Shown piece by piece: positions 12,445 through 24,200 of a stretch of DNA of 64,000 nucleotides; position 1 is the first letter of the stretch; each line of letters opens with the position of its first letter. Source of the stretch: Owenia fusiformis (Eukaryota; Annelida; Polychaeta; Sabellida; Oweniidae). A program made the translations under genes and the position numbers. The stretch is from assembly GCA_903813345.2 (NCBI GenBank), contig CAIIXF020000006.1, positions 22,141,936 through 22,205,935 of the forward strand, in the 5' to 3' direction. The notes beneath the pieces are model-generated. The model did not search any database. It was not told the origin of the DNA and saw only the letters and a program-made list of their open reading frames with translations.

Positions 12445-14011
12445 ATACAAGGACCGTTCCAAACGTTTGTTCCCTCGGTCGGTTGTACACAATAACGAAT
12501 CAGTGGACGACGATTTCATGAATTTGAATAAATTGAATATTAACAGACTGATAGTGAGTTTCAACAAAATAGCCAAACGTAACTAAAATGGTTTTATAAA
12601 ATTACGAGGCACCACCCAACAGCCTGTATTACACCACCAAATGTGCTTAAAAATGTTCCAAAATTATTATATTTTTTGGACCAGCACAAACTTAAAAACT
12701 GGCTGAAATGAGATATTTTATGCGCGCCTTTATAACTTGAAATTCCCAAACATGCAAGCTTTGTGTACTCCCCGGGGTGTACTCATTTCAGACTCATCAT
12801 TTTCTGAAAGCCAGAGTCGGAGATCAATGCATTTTACAGTCATTCCACATATAAGCAGACATTCGTGTCGCCAAGGGTTTTTTCTCAAGCGTTAATAGAT
12901 ATATATAGACATTTTTTAAGAACATCTACTTAGGACCAATACCCACTTGTACAACCACCATACAGCAAATTTTAATTGTTTGGTAGTAAGTGAGAATTTT
13001 TTCTAACTTAATTTGATGACAAATTCCTCAGGTACGTTATGTCGCCAGAGTGCATAGTGATGTTTTATAAGCATAACTGAAGTAGTTATAGATTTCTGAA
13101 CACATCCAAACTTCCTGAAAAGATACCTGTGGGTATATACTTTATTTTACCAACTTTTCGAGTAATTTAATCCTTTCCAACCTAATAATCAGATGCCCGG
13201 AACCCATGTCGCCAGTTTTTTTTCTAAAATACCACTTTAGATATTTCAATTTCTAGAGAATGCACGAATTACTTAAATGTTTAACCCAGAGTGATATTTT
13301 ATCAGAAAATGGTTTACCAAAATGCATGCAATGTTTAAAAACTGTATTCTATCCAGAACAAAAGTTATAGGTCATAAAGGTGTCATTTTTCAATTCAAAA
13401 GATAAGGATTTTAAGGTACGTTACAACATTTCCCAACATTTTGTAATATCTTGATGGAATTAGCAAATAAATTCTTGAATATGACAAGGCGGACATTCAA
13501 TACAATGTGCTCATTACCTTTGTTCGCTCTGTTATATTGCTTTATTGGAACATGTAATGAGTTTTACTCATGTACGTTGCAATAAGGTACGTTACGGAAA
13601 GTGCGAAATAAGTTGATAACTCAGCAATAAATGCTACTAACTCAAGTGGAGGAGGTCATCACGTGATCTCATGATACGCCATACTTTATTTGCAGTCTAA
13701 GGAATAGGGATTTCTTCCTAATAATCCCTAAATAATACAGCAATCGCGTAAGTACAACATCTGTATCTTTTGCCTAAACAAAGCTGGTTAATCAAAGATC
13801 TAGGATATCCCGATTCGGTTGAAAGATATTCTCAATAAACAACTTAATTGGTCATTGTTAAAACATGATGTCAAATTTTTTCCCAAATCACATACGACTT
13901 GAGTTTTATATCAATTAAGGTACGTTGCTTTTGATAACGTCACTTAATACTTGTTTTATTTCTGTCTTAACAGTGGTAACTAACCCGGGAATTCACAATT
14001 TGTTGCAGAAT
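12445..14011. other. Non-coding stretch with repeated GGTACGTT motifs
   Basis: No coding exon was recognised. The string GGTACGTT recurs at about 13030, 13413, 13586 and 13918, three times in the longer form AAGGTACGTT, and GTCGCCA occurs nearby at about 12869, 13040 and 13207. No regular period is seen, so this is not a simple tandem repeat. Confidence 0.4.
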
Positions 14012-15165
14012 ATGGCCAAGACTAAAGCAGAAATTCAAAAGAATTATACAGGGCGTATCAAAAAAAACGCAACAAGTTGTTATCTCGTAAAATCACAAAA
14101 ATAGTAATGACTAAATCAATTTCATTTAATGTACCATAAAGCCATGTCTCTCCTCTTTGCAATGATATGTCATTCATTCACATGTGGTAATGGTTGGGTG
14201 AGAAATCCTTCCATTTACACAGTGGGTCAAAATCGGCTCTGCGCCAAGTTTTAGATATTGAAAAAATCAGTGCAAGGGCTAAGTGCCAATGGAAGTTCCC
14301 CTGACTTTAATTGTTGTGACTTTTTCTTTTGGAGCTATCTCAGGAGCATCTGTGCTCACAATTCCTCCACCAGATATTGCAAAACCTCGAGAAAGATTTG
14401 CCCATGGGCTACTTTTCTTTGCTTTAACCCACACATGATTTAGGGCTGAACCATGCATGACGTGGACAGATGAGCGCATCTTTATGTGCAAGGAAGTGGT
14501 GGCAATTTGAAGGTGTATAGGATGTATTCTTGCAAGAGTATGAGTATGAACACTTTACTGTCTATGCCATACCTTTCACACCTTCTTCCAATAGCCCCTA
14601 TGCCCCTTGTACTGACTTTTGAAATGTTTTAAACTTGGGTCCGAGTTGAATTTTGCCCCACTTTGCAAAATTAATGATTATTCGGACAAAGATGACTACC
14701 TGTGAATGAATGATATTTCATCGCAAAGAGGAGTAATTTGGCTTTTTGGTACATTGAATTAAAAGGATGCAGTCAGCATTGGTTTCATATTTTCGTCCAA
14801 TATTGCATCGGGCTCCGTACACTGACTTTTGCAATGTTTATAACTTGGCCCGAAGCTAATTCTGGCCCACTTTTCAAATGGAATGATTACTCACCCGACC
14901 ATGACCAAATATCAATGGATGATATATCATTGTAAAGAGGAGACACATAGCTTTGGTGCATTAAATGAAATCAATGCTGTTATCACTGGTTTTGTGTTTT
15001 TCCAAGATAACAATCTGTTGCGTTTTTTTTGATACGCATTGTAGAGAAAGAAAAGAATTGAGGGACAAAAATACCTTGAAAAGGAACGTATCAGAAGAAG
15101 ACGATACTATGTGCCCCGTGCTGAGCTAAATGGAAAACAATTGAAATAAGATGATGAAAATCGCC
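14012..15165 (+). pseudogene. Decayed short basic-protein gene split by a transposon
   Basis: The left part at 14012-14048 starts ATG and reads MAKTKAEIQKNY. Beyond the inserted element, from 15044, the frame continues RERKELRD and then, after a frameshift, reads GQKYLEKERIRRRRYYVPRA and ELNGKQLK before a TAA. Deleting the element and one TA copy joins the tyrosine codon to RERK, as expected if the element inserted there. Highly basic proteins with an AEIQK...YRER...YLEKER pattern are widespread, uncharacterised predictions in invertebrate genomes, often repeated. No function can be assigned. Insertion plus frameshift make it non-functional. Confidence 0.6.
14049..15041. mobile_element. TA-flanked mariner-like non-autonomous element, 993 bp
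   Basis: The ends are CAGGGCGTATCAAAAAAAAC and, inverted, CAATGCGTATCAAAAAAAAC; similarity extends about 35 bp inward through GCAACA..TTGTTATCT. TA flanks both sides (14047-14048, 15042-15043), the Tc1/mariner target duplication. Inside, a diverged direct repeat of about 175 bp (14613-14790 and 14806-14985, sharing TACNCTGACTTTTG.AATGTTT) is matched by an inverted counterpart near 14100-14260. There is no transposase, so mobility would need a related enzyme. Confidence 0.75.
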
Positions 15166-16662
15166 GCCAGTGACATGGAATTGATCCTGCAAAAGTAGAG
15201 CACATCTAGTGAAAACGTTCGCTAAAGCCTTATTCCGGCGAAGTAAACATTTGACATTTGTGAAGGAACGAAATGTCTTAGATTTAAGCGACGTTCCCTT
15301 TCATTTGCCTCTGCTATTATATATGAAGCATTTTATGTTTTGTTGCTTAAGAAGTTGTTTTTGCTTGTAGTTGGTCATATCACGAGTTTATATTCTTTTA
15401 AACAAATAAATAAATGATATTGATCGAGTTAAAATGTTTTCATAATGATATTAAGATACGTTATTATTTTCAAAGTAATTTTTTATCTCTATTAAAAGAT
15501 ATAAAATGGTTTATGGTGACAATACAATGGACAGGAGCTTGTGTTTTAAGACTTTGGGTATATACGAGAAAGATTCGGTGGATTAACAATTGCGTCAATT
15601 TTTACTTTAAGCGACGTTGTTTTGCACTGACAAGTTTAACTTATTTCTGATTATTACTAGATGTCTTTGCCACATACAAATATATGATGATTTGAAAGCG
15701 AAATCTCATAGTTTCATTGTATGCCCAAAATAACTTTTCACATGTTGTGTTAAACATCATGAGAATACATGGCAGTGTTGCGTTTTGTAAAATAATTTTT
15801 TTGAGAAGCGACTGCATTTATGCATTACAACGTAAATTTATGTTATTTCTTGATTAAAATGATTAGTGATTTCCCAAATACAATTTATAGTTTTGTTCCT
15901 TAGTGATCTATAGAATAGAGATTACTAGAGGAAGACATCGCATATCAAGTTAGCTAAAATCTCCATAGAATAAAAGAGGTATCGAGAACGAACCTTAAAC
16001 TATACGCTTTTTATAATTTTACACCTCTTATTTTCAAAATAGTGTAACTTTTGATATGTAAAAGTTAAAATACCAAAACTTTGGGATTCTATAGAGGATA
16101 CATAAAACAAAATCAAAATCTTAAAATGAATGTAATGAAACGAAGTTCATTTTTCAAAAGTTTGGAACCTTAAATGTCTCCTTATATGTAGAATGACCGT
16201 TTAAAGCATAAACTTTGAAAGTATATGTAAATTTTTAATATAAGAAATGATTGTAGTGTCAAAATAGACTTACCTTCCGTCAGTGTCAGTGGGAATAATA
16301 CCGGTAACGACCCATCTGATTTTACCTTTAATGTTACAAATATTCCGATGACGTAGCATTTGCTTTTTGCGAATTATGATATACTGTACCTCAATCTTAT
16401 TTCGTGTCATTTTAATTTAGTGAGTTTGAAATATGTGCAATTCTTTTTTGTAGTATATGTTTTGCCAATGAAATATAATATAATTTTTAATAGCAAGTTC
16501 ACTTTGATAGCCTGAAATATTCTTCTGACAAAAATTACATATGTAATAAAGGCAACGTTTTTTTGTGATTGTAGTGTATCTTGTTTAAACTGACAAAATC
16601 TGAAGCAACGATTTTCTCATGAGTATGAAACTTAGCTAACATTCTCAAATTTAATCACCGGT

Positions 16663-16773
16663 TGACTGATTAACCGCTTTTTTAGGGCAAACTCATTTAG
16701 ATATGAATATGAATAGTAACAGCCTCTATTCATATTCAATTGAGTTGATTTAAAAATAGCGGTTTGTCCGTCA
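16663..16773. repeat. Imperfect foldback
   Basis: CTGATTAACCGCT at the left pairs with AGCGGTTTGTCCGTCAG at the right, and ACTCATTTAGATATGAATAT pairs with an inner ATTCATATTCAATTGAGT. It is probably a small decayed terminal-repeat element. Confidence 0.4.
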
Positions 16774-17596
16774 GCCGTCAGTTGAATTTCTGAATGCTAC
16801 TTAAGTCAACACTATAAATCAAGTCCCATAAAACTGAGCTTTTTGTATATTTTGTGACAAATAGTTCGGTTACATGTTTTAAATGATTTCTTAACAAAAG
16901 GTGAAAACGTCTATATGGAGAATTTTGACAAAATTGACTTGTTTTACAGTAGCCATTCTTTAGAATGAATAATGGATTAAAATATGTGTTGATACTGCGC
17001 ATGCTAATAAGAATATTGGATTAATATAGATAGTTATAAACTGCAATGTTAGTGTCAACTGTCAGTTTTGAATTATTTAGAATTCCAGCCATATCTCATC
17101 AATATTTAAGTTTGGATTCCATCATAATCAGAAATTCTAATCTGATACTAAAATAAATAACAACTGACACTAAAGTATTGGGTGAAATGTGAGGATTCTT
17201 ATTCTACAGATACATCTTTCTCTCGGTTTGTCTCATGGTTGTTTTAGTGGATTGATACGTCTATTTGCAAAATTAATATTTTCAATATGAAATAATCTCA
17301 TGACTTTTAGCACCAGAGTTGTGATTGGATGTAATTTAAACAAGATATAGAAAAAACTAAATGTCAGTTTTATATGGTTCATGTACTATATTTTTTATTT
17401 TCTCACCTATGCTATAGTAGATGGGTAAATGCAAAGTCTTTTCAGATCATGCAATTATTGTTGATTAATTATGAAAAAACTATAAATATTTCTCACATAC
17501 AACATTTTATTCAAAATCAAAGGCCCAATGCTTTTAAGCTAGCAGAGGTATAACCAGGAAATTTAAAAAGGCAAAAATTGACTTAAAAGCAATATA

Positions 17597-18093
17597 CTGT
17601 AAAACGGGTAATTGTGACACCGGGAAATTTTAGCGATTTTTCAATTTTAGGGGGTTTTAGCGCAGGAAATTTTAGCGAAATGATGATTAATCTTTGAAAA
17701 ATCAAATTAGTGAAATGCATTAGAAATTTTATCATTTATGGCAGAAGAATGAATAACGGACATGACAGAGGAATTATCAAAATGTAAGACTTCTAACGCA
17801 CATGGTATTGGTCCAAACTACTGTATTTCACTGATGGATGGCTATTTATCCTTCAGATATTGAAAGAAACATACGATTTAAAAATACCTTTTTCAAATTA
17901 CAAACTGGAAGTCGAGCAGTGAAGGAAAAGCTCCTTAAATACTAGTATTCATGTAGTTTCCCGGGAATTTGCAAATTTTAGCGCCCGGTTTATTTTAACC
18001 CCGGTTTATTTTAGCGAATTGAATTTTTAGCGAAACTAGCGATCGCTAACAATCGCTAACAATTACCCCTCGCTAACAATACCCGTTTTACAG
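17597..18093. mobile_element. TA-flanked element with CTGTAAAACGGG ends, 497 bp
   Basis: The inverted ends are CTGTAAAACGGGTA and TACCCGTTTTACAG (imperfect just inside the right end), with TA on both sides (17595-17596 and 18094-18095). The subterminal parts are full of TTTTAGCG strings on the left and TTTTAGCGAA/TCGCTAACAA strings on the right. Non-coding, mariner-type by target duplication. It ends about 130 bases from the ZGPAT stop codon. Confidence 0.75.
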
Positions 18094-18120
18094 TAATACT
18101 TTCAGTACTATTTTTACAGT

Positions 18121-18126
18121 TTTATT
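18121..18126 (-). terminator. Poly(A) signal of ZGPAT
   Basis: AATAAA on the minus strand about 97 bases past the ZGPAT stop codon at 18225-18223. Confidence 0.5.
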
Positions 18127-18222
18127 TGAGAAAAATGTCTGTATTGATATTTTTCTGCAGATTTGGAGAAGTTGTCTTATGCATGGATGATGCACCTGAA
18201 AACCCATGTTCCAGATGAATGA

Positions 18223-21200
18223 TCAAAAAATTGTTAGTTTTTTATGTGCCTTCCTACTTTCTCGATGTTTTTCTATAGACTTCTCTGATGTCTTTAATTG
18301 TTCCATGTATTTTTCCAATGATTGTAGCTTTGCTGTGATAGTTCTTGCCATTTTTGGATCCCTGAAAATATGATATGATGTCGACTTGCCACATTATCTA
18401 ATATTTATCATCATATTGTTAGTTGATTTGCACCATATCTATGAAGCGAGATGGATATTTTCTGTATCTGCTTGGATTCCTAAAGACATACTGCAATACC
18501 CATACCAGTCTTCCTCGTCAAATAAAAATTGGAAAAAAAGAAAATGTGAAAAAGGAACCTTAATGCTAAGTGTAATGTATGGTTGATTTGAGACACAGTT
18601 TAACCCTCTGGAAGTATGTGAATACACAAAAAAGATATATGAAATAAGTTTAAAAAATTACAGTCCTTACTGTAAGTACAATGACCTTAGTCATTCCTCT
18701 ACAGATTCAGAGATTAAAACTATGTATTCTATTCATGTCCATATGTTACATGTGTTCAGTGACCAACAATAATATTTGATACATAAATCACATAAATCAC
18801 ATACTAGTAATAATTATTTCAATTTTCTTTTATCTCAATCTGTTTTTATTCCAATTGTTATTCATTTGTAACATACTGAGATGATTTGTCTTACTTTTAA
18901 TGATACAGAAGTGTCAATAACAAAAGTAAAAAAATGGCAATAAATCTAGTCAAGATACAAAGGTATCTTAAATGGTATTAGTACATTGCTACAAAATAAA
19001 CTCTAAGCATCTATATTAAAAAACAGGTGTCTAATTAGGCAATTTTCACTGGTTGTTTTTACAAAATTGCCTGTTGTTTTTAGTGACTTTTCCATGTTAA
19101 ATTTATGATTTCCATTAATTTTACCTGTTGGTTTCATTCATTTAGCATCATAATAGCCTGAATTTGAGTGAAACCCCTGTAAAAGTATAACTTTTTATTT
19201 GACTGACAAGGACATATGTTACATATATTTAATATCTTATCCTTTTACTACTTATGATGGCTTCACTATCTATTCATTAATTATTCATAAAATATATTCA
19301 CAATCTGTTTATCTGAGAGAAGAATGCACATAGTTATTAGTATTATCATGGTGTTATAGCATGACGGTTAAGTCAAGGCGATTTGCAAAATTTTGCGGTA
19401 ACGATAACAAAAAATGGTGGATGGGAAAGACAGCATGTCCTCTTTCTCGCCTGTAGGCAAGATTCACAGATAAGATTTACTTTTCAACTACAGTAGTTCC
19501 ATTCGGTGACGCATATATGGATGGTTATAAAGACTGGGTCAAATCTGCCAGGTGGTTTACTAGAAGCAGAATATAATCTGTAAACTTACCGACTGATATA
19601 TCCAAGTTCATAATTTTTAATCCATTTTCATGATTTCTCAGTATATGTGCCTCAGAGCCACTCAAACTATTTACTGTAAGTAAATTGTGTATAAACAAGC
19701 CATAAATGACAAATCATCAGGAACGTGGTGTATATTGTAAATAATAGGGTTTCAAACGCACTTACGTTAGACGACTATGTATGAATTCTATGGACGGTAA
19801 TGTATTGTATTAGTTGTACATTGGATATTTAGCAGACGGTTACGTGCATGTACACCTTTCAAGTCAAGGTTGCTAGTTCTGATAGCCTTTTTCCATGTCA
19901 TTGTTAAAATGGATAAAAAATAGAATATTGAATTGCTTATATTTGTTTTCAGGACTCGCAAAAGACGCTCTTGTTTGAGCCTCTATAGGGCAAGGAAAAA
20001 ATTGTGTCTTGCTTTATTCATGAAACCAATGAAAGTCAAAAAGATAGCAATGGAGAGGCAAAAGAAGAATTAGCATCAAGTACTGATGAATATGACAAAA
20101 TTAATAACAATGAATCTGGGATACATATTTGAATGAGGTTTTCGTAACCGTCCATCAATTTTTTGCGTACCATATTAGGTGGTTTCGAATGCTCAATTGG
20201 CTTTTTACGATCGTATGTGGGTTACATCTATATACCCGAGGTCGTAAGGCTATGTAGACCATGCCCTAATGACAAGAATAGACAAATTACTAAATTTTGT
20301 GTAGTTTTGAATTTCAAACTACAGTTTTTCGCTTATTTCATGTTATCCCCGGGCATCAATTTGCAAAGACTACGTTCAAAATATACATTTCTAGATGCAT
20401 CACTGAATGCGATGCTTACATAAATCGTTCATCCTTTCATTGATATACAGTAGTAGAAAATAATGCACCAACCTTAGTTTTCTGTTCCATCGCGGCCATT
20501 TTATTGGATAAATCAGTGAACGTAGCCGTCCAACCTTGTTTTCAGAGCATAACCGTCATGCTATATCAGGGTGATTATGTTCACTCTTTGTTGAAGAATC
20601 GGTAAAAACATTTGGCACTTGCTACGTAAATAGACTAGATGTCAGTTGAAATCATCTTGATTTCCATGTTTCAATATTCAAAATTTTAGGATGGAAAATC
20701 CAAAATGGCCACCGTTAAGGGACCAAATACGACTTTCTACGACTTTACGACTTTTGAATCTCCCGCCTCTAACTTTGTGTTCCCAGACCATGCTACCCTA
20801 TACTTTTAGATTTTGTTTTTTGTCCATTGTAGGTTGCGCATGTGTAGTAAAAATGTTCAGAAAAATAAAAATAAAATCGAAATTTTGACTTTGTTTATCG
20901 TTTTTGAGGTGTATTTTAATTGAAACATAAACAAATATGAATGTATAAATATGTAGATATATGCCAAAAAGGGGATTATGTGATCACCAGGTTACAATTC
21001 TGAGCGATAGCGAAGAGGACAGTGATGTGAAAGTAAGTGAACTTGACAGCGATGTGGTTATTAATAGAATTTTATGGTGATTTTTGCAAATAAGTCGGTC
21101 ACTCAAAACCTAATCAAAACCTAATCAGTTCCAGATTATCATGCTAAGAATCATCCCTGAAAATTTAAAAGTGATCCATTAAACGATTTGCCTGAAAATG

Positions 21201-24200
21201 TGTAAACAAGAATTTACAGACAAAGATTTAACGACGGAAAATCAAAAATGGCTGTGTTACATTTACCCAGAATGCCAAAAAAACTGTTCGAGATATTCAT
21301 CAAGAGAATCATCCCTGAAAATATAAAATCGATCCATCAAATGGTTCACCTGTAAAGGCATAGATAAGACAAGATTTTATGAGGGAAAACACTAAAATGG
21401 CCGACAATAAAAACTACTGTGAACAGTGACATGAGTTGTTACAATTCAGAAGACCTGAAATCCTTTATAATGCTTCTAAAACTATACGTTGACTTACCGT
21501 CCTTCATTTCTTTTTAATCCTTGTTTCAGTCTCACAATTTCTTTTTCAGTATTCCTCAATTCTTCACTTGTTTTCAAGAGTTGAACATTGATTGATTTCT
21601 CTGTTTTACTTTTTAAATCTTTTTCAGAGATTTCTGCACGTCTCGATTTGGTGAGAAAGTGATTATGGCCTTTCACCAAGTCGTTTATATTTGCTGAAAA
21701 TAATAAACAGCTACAGTAGAATAAAAAACAGTATATCAATGGAGTACATGTACCAAATCCCATCAAACAATTTATGTTAACTCCCTGAAAATCTTCTCAT
21801 TTTGAAACATGCTAAAGCTAGTCAATAACTAACCATGGTATGGCCAAGACACATAACCATTCCAAATGTATGAACCAAATCAGCTGAACAGTTTTCATGT
21901 AGGCAGGCTATTAAATATGTATTATTCCCCAAAATGGCATCAAATCTATATGGCAGACATTTTTATAAGTTAAAGCCAATAATGTTTCTCATGGTGCCCA
22001 TCTTTAATTTAGCAGTCATATACTTGAATTCAATTCATTGGGATGATAAGGAATAAAGTGAATACTAAAAGCTAACCTTTTTTATGGCCCAACTTTTTAT
22101 TGATGAAATCAAACACATTCTGTTTCTCTTTCTTTTCAGTGTATCCTGTCTCCATTTGTTTTTTCTGCTTCTTTGTCTTTCGTTTTTCTTTCTTCATCAC
22201 TTCTATGAGGTCTCTCTCTCCAGCAATTTCCTTAAGCTTCATGATCTGATCCAAGGATTTACCTTTCGAAGAATAAAATAAGTACTTTTATAAAGATGTG
22301 ATTCATCGTCCTTTAATATAAATACATGCATTGTCAATATTATTCAGTGATGATAGGCTATTTAAAAATAATTTGGTCAATTTGAAGCAAGTTGAAAAAT
22401 TCAAAATGGTTGATTTATTAAAAAATTCAAAATGTCTGCCATGTAGTTTAACCAGCATAACTAAAACCTGCTAAGATCTTGACACTAGTCTAAACCTTAT
22501 CAGATCTTGGCATTACTCTGCTTTTGCATCTGTAAAAAATGAACAGGTAATTTTGATGACAAGATTTGACTTATGTGGCAGCCACACGCATCGCAATATA
22601 GCACCTTTTTAAAGTGCGATAATAAATAAATCAAATTTCAATTTAGTAATTCAATAAATAAACAAATAATTTAAATTCATCTCACCAGGTGGAAGTACAT
22701 GTATCGGGACTGGTTCCGCCCTTCCTCGACCATTCTTGCCAAGACCCTGGCCAACAACAAAACCCATCTTGGCCATCAACTTAGAGGCAATACCCTACAG
22801 ATAACATAAAACTTTTTAAAGCAAAATCAAATAAAAAACAAACAGCTATTTGACACTCCTTCAGTATAAGCACTGTTTGACCAATCTAAATGATTCTATT
22901 TTGTGGTATCTTAACATACCTTTGTGTGTGTCTCCCATTCCCCGATACACTGCAGAGTCTTAGGTTTATCCCAGAGTACCATGGGAACTGCATCCTCCTC
23001 TGAGGAGTCGTCTGATATTTCATTGTCCTCTAATGTTTTATTCTCCTCTGATGTTGTATCTAAATTGTCCTCATCTGATTCCTCTGTTGACCCATGATCT
23101 GAAATCATATAATATAATATACAATGTTCATTCAAACCTTTTTAATGAAAAAAACACTGGGACAGGCAGTTGTTCAGACTTCAAGTTTTTTTAAATGTGA
23201 GTCAATGGGATATAACGAAAAAGAGAGATGTCTGGATATACAGGGTTCATTGTACATTTAACTGTAAATATAATCTATAAAATCATCAATTAAGTGACCT
23301 ATGATTGGGAGTTGGAATCTTGCAACCATCAACTCACCAAATGGTAGTATGTCCTCAAAGGGTAGCTCCACCACCTCATCATAAGACTTATATTTAACTG
23401 CACATGTGTTCTCATGGCCAACATCGTCAACAGTTGCCTCATACCAGAGGTCATCTTCATACTTAGCCAGGCATCTCCTACCTTCTTGCAGTTGACTGAA
23501 TGAAGAAAAATAGAAAGATGTACAAGTCATTCAATAAGTAAAACTAATTTTGCACTAAAACTATTATTTTACAATGACTAGAGCAAAAATATTCCCAGGG
23601 GTAGCATAAAACATTCCACTAACCATCCCTAAAATATGGCTAAGATATGTTGACATTTGGTTCGCAAATGGTTGTCATAGTAACATTTAGTTGTTGCTAT
23701 AGATAGTAGCAAATCCCAACAGCCATGGCTGCCAAAATCCTTTTGGTTCTACAAAATCCTTCAACTACATGTAATTTTTCAGTTATAGCAAAAATCGTAG
23801 AATAACACACAAAAATGGGCCACCATTTTCAAAATGATTGCACACTAGCCAAATTGTCATAACAAAGTGTAATATGCTTCCAAGAAGGCACATGTAAATG
23901 GTTAAAGCAATATTCGTAAAATAGCGTGTAAAGGACGCCATATTGCTATTAAAGTTTTTGAACTTCGTTCGATGGGATAACTAATTCATTACCTGTAGTC
24001 TGGATCCTTGTATTCCTCCAAGTCATCAACACTTACAATAAAACCATGTGAATATCTGAAAAATATAATATGCCCTTTCAGTTTTCTTCAAAAATGTTCA
24101 TTCAGATTGACTGATTCCAGCTCAATAACTGACTGCAAAGACATTTGATTTGATGATCATGTTTATCACATAACTTGACTATTTAATATGATAATCACGA

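Larger units (their letters stand above)
15166..18120. other. Intergenic DNA before the 3' end of ZGPAT
   Basis: No gene was recognised in about 3 kb. It contains a foldback at 16663-16773 and a TA-flanked element at 17597-18093. The rest is A+T-rich and featureless. Confidence 0.5.

Noticed and set aside
12317-12586. Open frame of 89 codons at the right end of the element with CACTGTGG ends
   Set aside because: It crosses the terminal repeat and the target duplication into flanking DNA, has no recognisable domain and no splice context, so it is not a transposase.
16255-16340. Exon-like minus-strand string VVTGIIPTDTDG before a GTAAGTC donor
   Set aside because: No acceptor, no neighbouring exons and no convincing family; probably chance or a fossil.
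20163-20423. Open frame inside the 1.2 kb element in the last ZGPAT intron
   Set aside because: No domain recognised, and it lies in a non-autonomous element interior.
21494-21497. ZGPAT ending at the TAA directly after exon 11
   Set aside because: The stop overlaps a strong GTAAGTC donor, and the 18223-18361 exon continues the frame to the conserved HKKLTIF end.
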